This document shows, piece by piece, positions 61,739 through 64,000 of a DNA stretch of 64,000 bases. Below the pieces are notes generated by a model that did no database searches, had not been told where the DNA came from, and saw nothing but the letters and a program-made list of their open reading frames with translations. Source of the stretch: Leishmania infantum JPCM5 (Eukaryota; Euglenozoa; Kinetoplastea; Trypanosomatida; Trypanosomatidae); the NCBI RefSeq assembly GCF_000002875.2, contig NC_009417.2, positions 291,929-355,928 of the forward strand. Reading direction: 5' to 3'. Both the position numbers and the translations under genes were made by a program. Position 1 is the first letter of the stretch; the number at the start of each line of letters is the position of its first letter.

Positions 61739-64000
61739 ATGTCGCTCACGTTTTATCTTTTTCTGCTTGTCGCTGTCGTGGTGCTGCCGCTGCTCTCCTT
61801 TCTGCGCAACGGCGCCATCCTGCGCGGCGGCGCGGTTCCTGCAGCGCAGGGCCCGGGCAAGGGCATTCGCAGCTCCTTCATCATCGCCCTTCGTGGCAGC
61901 AAGTCACCCTCCTCGCTAGCGAAGCGCAGCAGGGCAGCGCCGACCTTCATGGATACAGCGCTGAACTCGGCCACATCGAGCAGCGGGACGCTAGCCCTTG
62001 GCAGTCCCGCCTCCCCCCACAGCCAAAGCAGAGAGTTGTTCCTGCAGGCGCGGCAGAGGGCGGATATGGAAAAGCAGCGGCAACGGTTGCTGCAGGCCAA
62101 CGGCCAGCCGGCTGCAGCGGCGGATGCCCAATCTACACCTCCCGCCTCCTCCGGTGTCGCCTCGGCGTGGGATCAGAAGCAGCTCTCGGCGGATGACAAT
62201 ATCCGTCTTGTCTTTCTCTTCACCCTCGCGGTCCCGACCTTCGCGTTTTGGTACTGCAGCCTGCGCACGATGGAGCAGAGGGCACTGCTGTGGATTTATC
62301 GGCACTGCCGAAGCGCCAACGCGACGGCTTCCGTGGACGTAAACAGGAAGACTCTTTTCCCAGTTCCACTTGCTGAGCTGATGCTCGGCTTTGGCTGCGT
62401 CGCACTCGTGTGGTACGCTAGTTTCGTCTACCTCGATCACCGAGATAAGGATGTGAGCCTGAAGCGGCACAACAAGCGGTGGTTTGACCGCGCGGTCAAC
62501 TGGTTCAAGTTTTGCGTGTACCGGCGGTACGTCGACTGCCAGTGCCGCTTGTGGAAGCGCTACTTCTCCCTGCAGCTGGTGGCGGCATATGGCCCCCTGC
62601 CGCTGTTCTTGTTCCCAGGTGAGGCGGAGGCCGGTGAGCGCGGCCAGTCTGCGGAGAGCGGCCACACCTCTACGCGCGCGTTCGGTGTGGTGTCGGCCAC
62701 CCGCCACAATCCGTTCTTTATCTCCGCCACGACCGCCTCGACATATGGCGTACCGTCCCCGACGGACACGCCGGTCAGCACCGCCGGGACCGCGCTGGGT
62801 AACGCATCGGCAACAACGTCGCACAAGCGTGGCAATGACAATAGCGGCGATGACTGGGACGAAGAGGAGCGTAGGCTCCTGCGGCCGCGCCACCACCGTG
62901 CTTCCACTACCCCGACGAGGCCGCCGTCGAAACAGCGTTGTGACGCGCACGGCCAGCCCGGCGATCTGCACGCGCGCCAGCCCTCTGTCTCGTTCTCCTC
63001 GTCGGAGGTGCTGCAGGAGTGCTCCACGCCGCCACCGCCACCAAAGCCGCCGGCGATGCGACGCGCTCACTACTTCTTCGCTGCTCACCCGCACGGCATC
63101 CTTCCCTGGTGCTCCTGCGTGAACATGATCGGCAACGTCACGCACCGCGACGAGAAGCTCTTTCTAGACAACCGCGCCACGTTACTCCATCCTCGCGACG
63201 CGTCGCACATCTCGGTGCTCTCGGAGCTGGGGCAGCAGTCGTCGTCGTCGCTGCCACGTGCGTCCAACACCTTCACAACGAGTAGCACCCGTGCCAGCCC
63301 CCCCATCTCCGGCCTAACTCTGGGCCCCTCTGCGTCGCCAACCACCGTCGCCGCGGAGGCCTTGACCGGTGCTGACTCGGCAGGTGATGGTGTGGCATAC
63401 GCGAAGGGGCGCTACTATGTCTACGACCCCTTCTTCAAGAAATTCGTGCTTCGGCTCGATAAGGACGAGGCGGTTCCAGCGACGCCCGCGGACGCGGAGG
63501 TGCACCGCCGGCGCCTTCGCACCGCGCAGGTGAAGGGTGATGCTGCTGCCATAAAGAAAGAAACCGAGGCTGGTGCAGTCGCGGCACGGCCCAGCGCTCT
63601 GCGCCGCCTGGTCAAAATTCGCATACGCGCCGTGGTCGCCACTTTCCCCTTCTATGTCCCCCTCATGCGCGAAGTCTACATGTTTCACGGCTACATGGAT
63701 GCCTCGTACGAGACATGCAAGCGTGTGCTGCTGTACAACAACAGCACCCAGCGAGAGCGAGAGGGCTTGCCCCCCGTCTCGCCGGCCTCCTCTCGGAAAG
63801 CCGAGCTCGCCACGGGCGCGAAAGATTATGGCATCGGCAACGGCGATGCCAGCGATGACGAGTATGATGAGAACACCTATCCTGATGACCTCAACCACCT
63901 GCTACTGTTCCCGGGTGGCGCTTCCGAGGCTCTTCTATCCTCGGCTCACGGTCCCGCTCGTCTGCTGCTGCGACGCCGCAAAGGCTTCCTTCGCTTGGCG
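61739..64000 (+). CDS. DGAT2-family acyltransferase with large inserts (3'-partial)
   Basis: Open for 754 codons to the window end without a stop, so the gene is cut at its 3' side. It opens with a hydrophobic segment (FYLFLLVAVVVLPLLSFL). Further hydrophobic segments lie near 157-175 (LVFLFTLAVPTFAFWY) and 208-230 (LMLGFGCVALVWYASFVYL). The active-site block FFAAHPHGILPW has H450-P-H-G, the DGAT2 hallmark. Later come VATFPFYVPLMREVYMFHGY and FPGGASEALL (P725-G-G-A-S-E), leading into RRRKGFLRLA, all in the order seen in diacylglycerol and monoacylglycerol acyltransferases of the DGAT2 family. These ER enzymes make triacylglycerol or wax esters. Usual length is 330-390 residues; here Ser/Ala/Thr-rich inserts (about 25-145, 290-435, 490-560 and 680-715) more than double it. 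Acyl acceptor cannot be told from sequence. Confidence 0.85.
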   Translation, partial: MSLTFYLFLLVAVVVLPLLSFLRNGAILRGGAVPAAQGPGKGIRSSFIIALRGSKSPSSLAKRSRAAPTFMDTALNSATSSSGTLALGSPASPHSQSRELFLQARQRADMEKQRQRLLQANGQPAAAADAQSTPPASSGVASAWDQKQLSADDNIRLVFLFTLAVPTFAFWYCSLRTMEQRALLWIYRHCRSANATASVDVNRKTLFPVPLAELMLGFGCVALVWYASFVYLDHRDKDVSLKRHNKRWFDRAVNWFKFCVYRRYVDCQCRLWKRYFSLQLVAAYGPLPLFLFPGEAEAGERGQSAESGHTSTRAFGVVSATRHNPFFISATTASTYGVPSPTDTPVSTAGTALGNASATTSHKRGNDNSGDDWDEEERRLLRPRHHRASTTPTRPPSKQRCDAHGQPGDLHARQPSVSFSSSEVLQECSTPPPPPKPPAMRRAHYFFAAHPHGILPWCSCVNMIGNVTHRDEKLFLDNRATLLHPRDASHISVLSELGQQSSSSLPRASNTFTTSSTRASPPISGLTLGPSASPTTVAAEALTGADSAGDGVAYAKGRYYVYDPFFKKFVLRLDKDEAVPATPADAEVHRRRLRTAQVKGDAAAIKKETEAGAVAARPSALRRLVKIRIRAVVATFPFYVPLMREVYMFHGYMDASYETCKRVLLYNNSTQREREGLPPVSPASSRKAELATGAKDYGIGNGDASDDEYDENTYPDDLNHLLLFPGGASEALLSSAHGPARLLLRRRKGFLRLA

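Noticed and set aside
61320..61919. 199-codon plus-strand frame before the acyltransferase gene
   Set aside because: It overlaps the start of the DGAT2-like gene in another frame and consists of pyrimidine-rich leader sequence.

Overview
The window is nuclear DNA of a trypanosomatid, most likely Leishmania. All 19 protein genes I can support lie on the + strand and none shows an intron. They are GC-rich with GC-ending codons, and are separated by long spacers of pyrimidine tracts, TA and CA/GT microsatellites and simple repeats. Many genes have a polypyrimidine tract followed by a first AG shortly before the ATG, as expected for spliced-leader trans-splicing of a polycistronic transcript. Four spacers carry near-identical ~0.5-0.6 kb dispersed repeats and a fifth carries a short fragment. 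All are in the sense orientation in probable 3'UTRs. They look like SIDER2-type degenerate retroposons, which are typical of Leishmania. The genus is inferred; the species cannot be told from the sequence alone.

Layout, left to right. 0-10 kb: a bacterial-type 2,4-dienoyl-CoA reductase (FadH), SIDER2 copy A, an AlkB-fold protein with a putatively mitochondrial N-terminus, and a large putatively mitochondrial protein of unknown function. 10-19 kb: a membrane-anchored sulfotransferase-fold protein, an unknown Ala/Ser/Thr-rich protein, a candidate Get1/WRB-like membrane protein and a small Tim-like chaperone. 20-26 kb: a J-domain protein fused to an eight-segment TMEM185-like membrane region, SIDER2 copy B, a small unknown protein and ribosomal protein S3. 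26-37 kb: an unknown 883-residue protein, a SIDER2 fragment, a basic protein with a possible Rpr2/Rpp21-type zinc ribbon, SIDER2 copy C and an unknown 1176-residue protein. 37-47 kb: a giant EF-hand-like/WD40 protein interrupted by an assembly gap, SIDER2 copy D and a bacterial-type nicotinate phosphoribosyltransferase. 47-64 kb: a 4.1 kb gene-free spacer, an RRM-like/RS/WW protein, a Skp1-like protein with a very large insertion, a rhodanese/Acr2-fold protein lacking its catalytic Cys and Arg, and a DGAT2-family acyltransferase cut by the window end.

These genes do not form one pathway. As usual in trypanosomatids, neighbours share transcription but not function. Loose themes are mitochondrial biology (AlkB-like protein, the 916-residue protein, small Tim), lipid metabolism (FadH, DGAT2-like) and NAD salvage (NAPRT). 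Several genes look like divergent, degenerate or rearranged members of known families. Control is presumably post-transcriptional, and the SIDER2 copies in 3'UTRs are the obvious candidate elements. I found no tRNA, rRNA, CRISPR array or transposase gene. No single wholly new system stands out. The most novel items are the candidate Get1, the Skp1-like insertion protein, the J-TMEM185-like fusion, the catalytically dead Acr2-like protein and two SIDER2 copies that differ at about one base.
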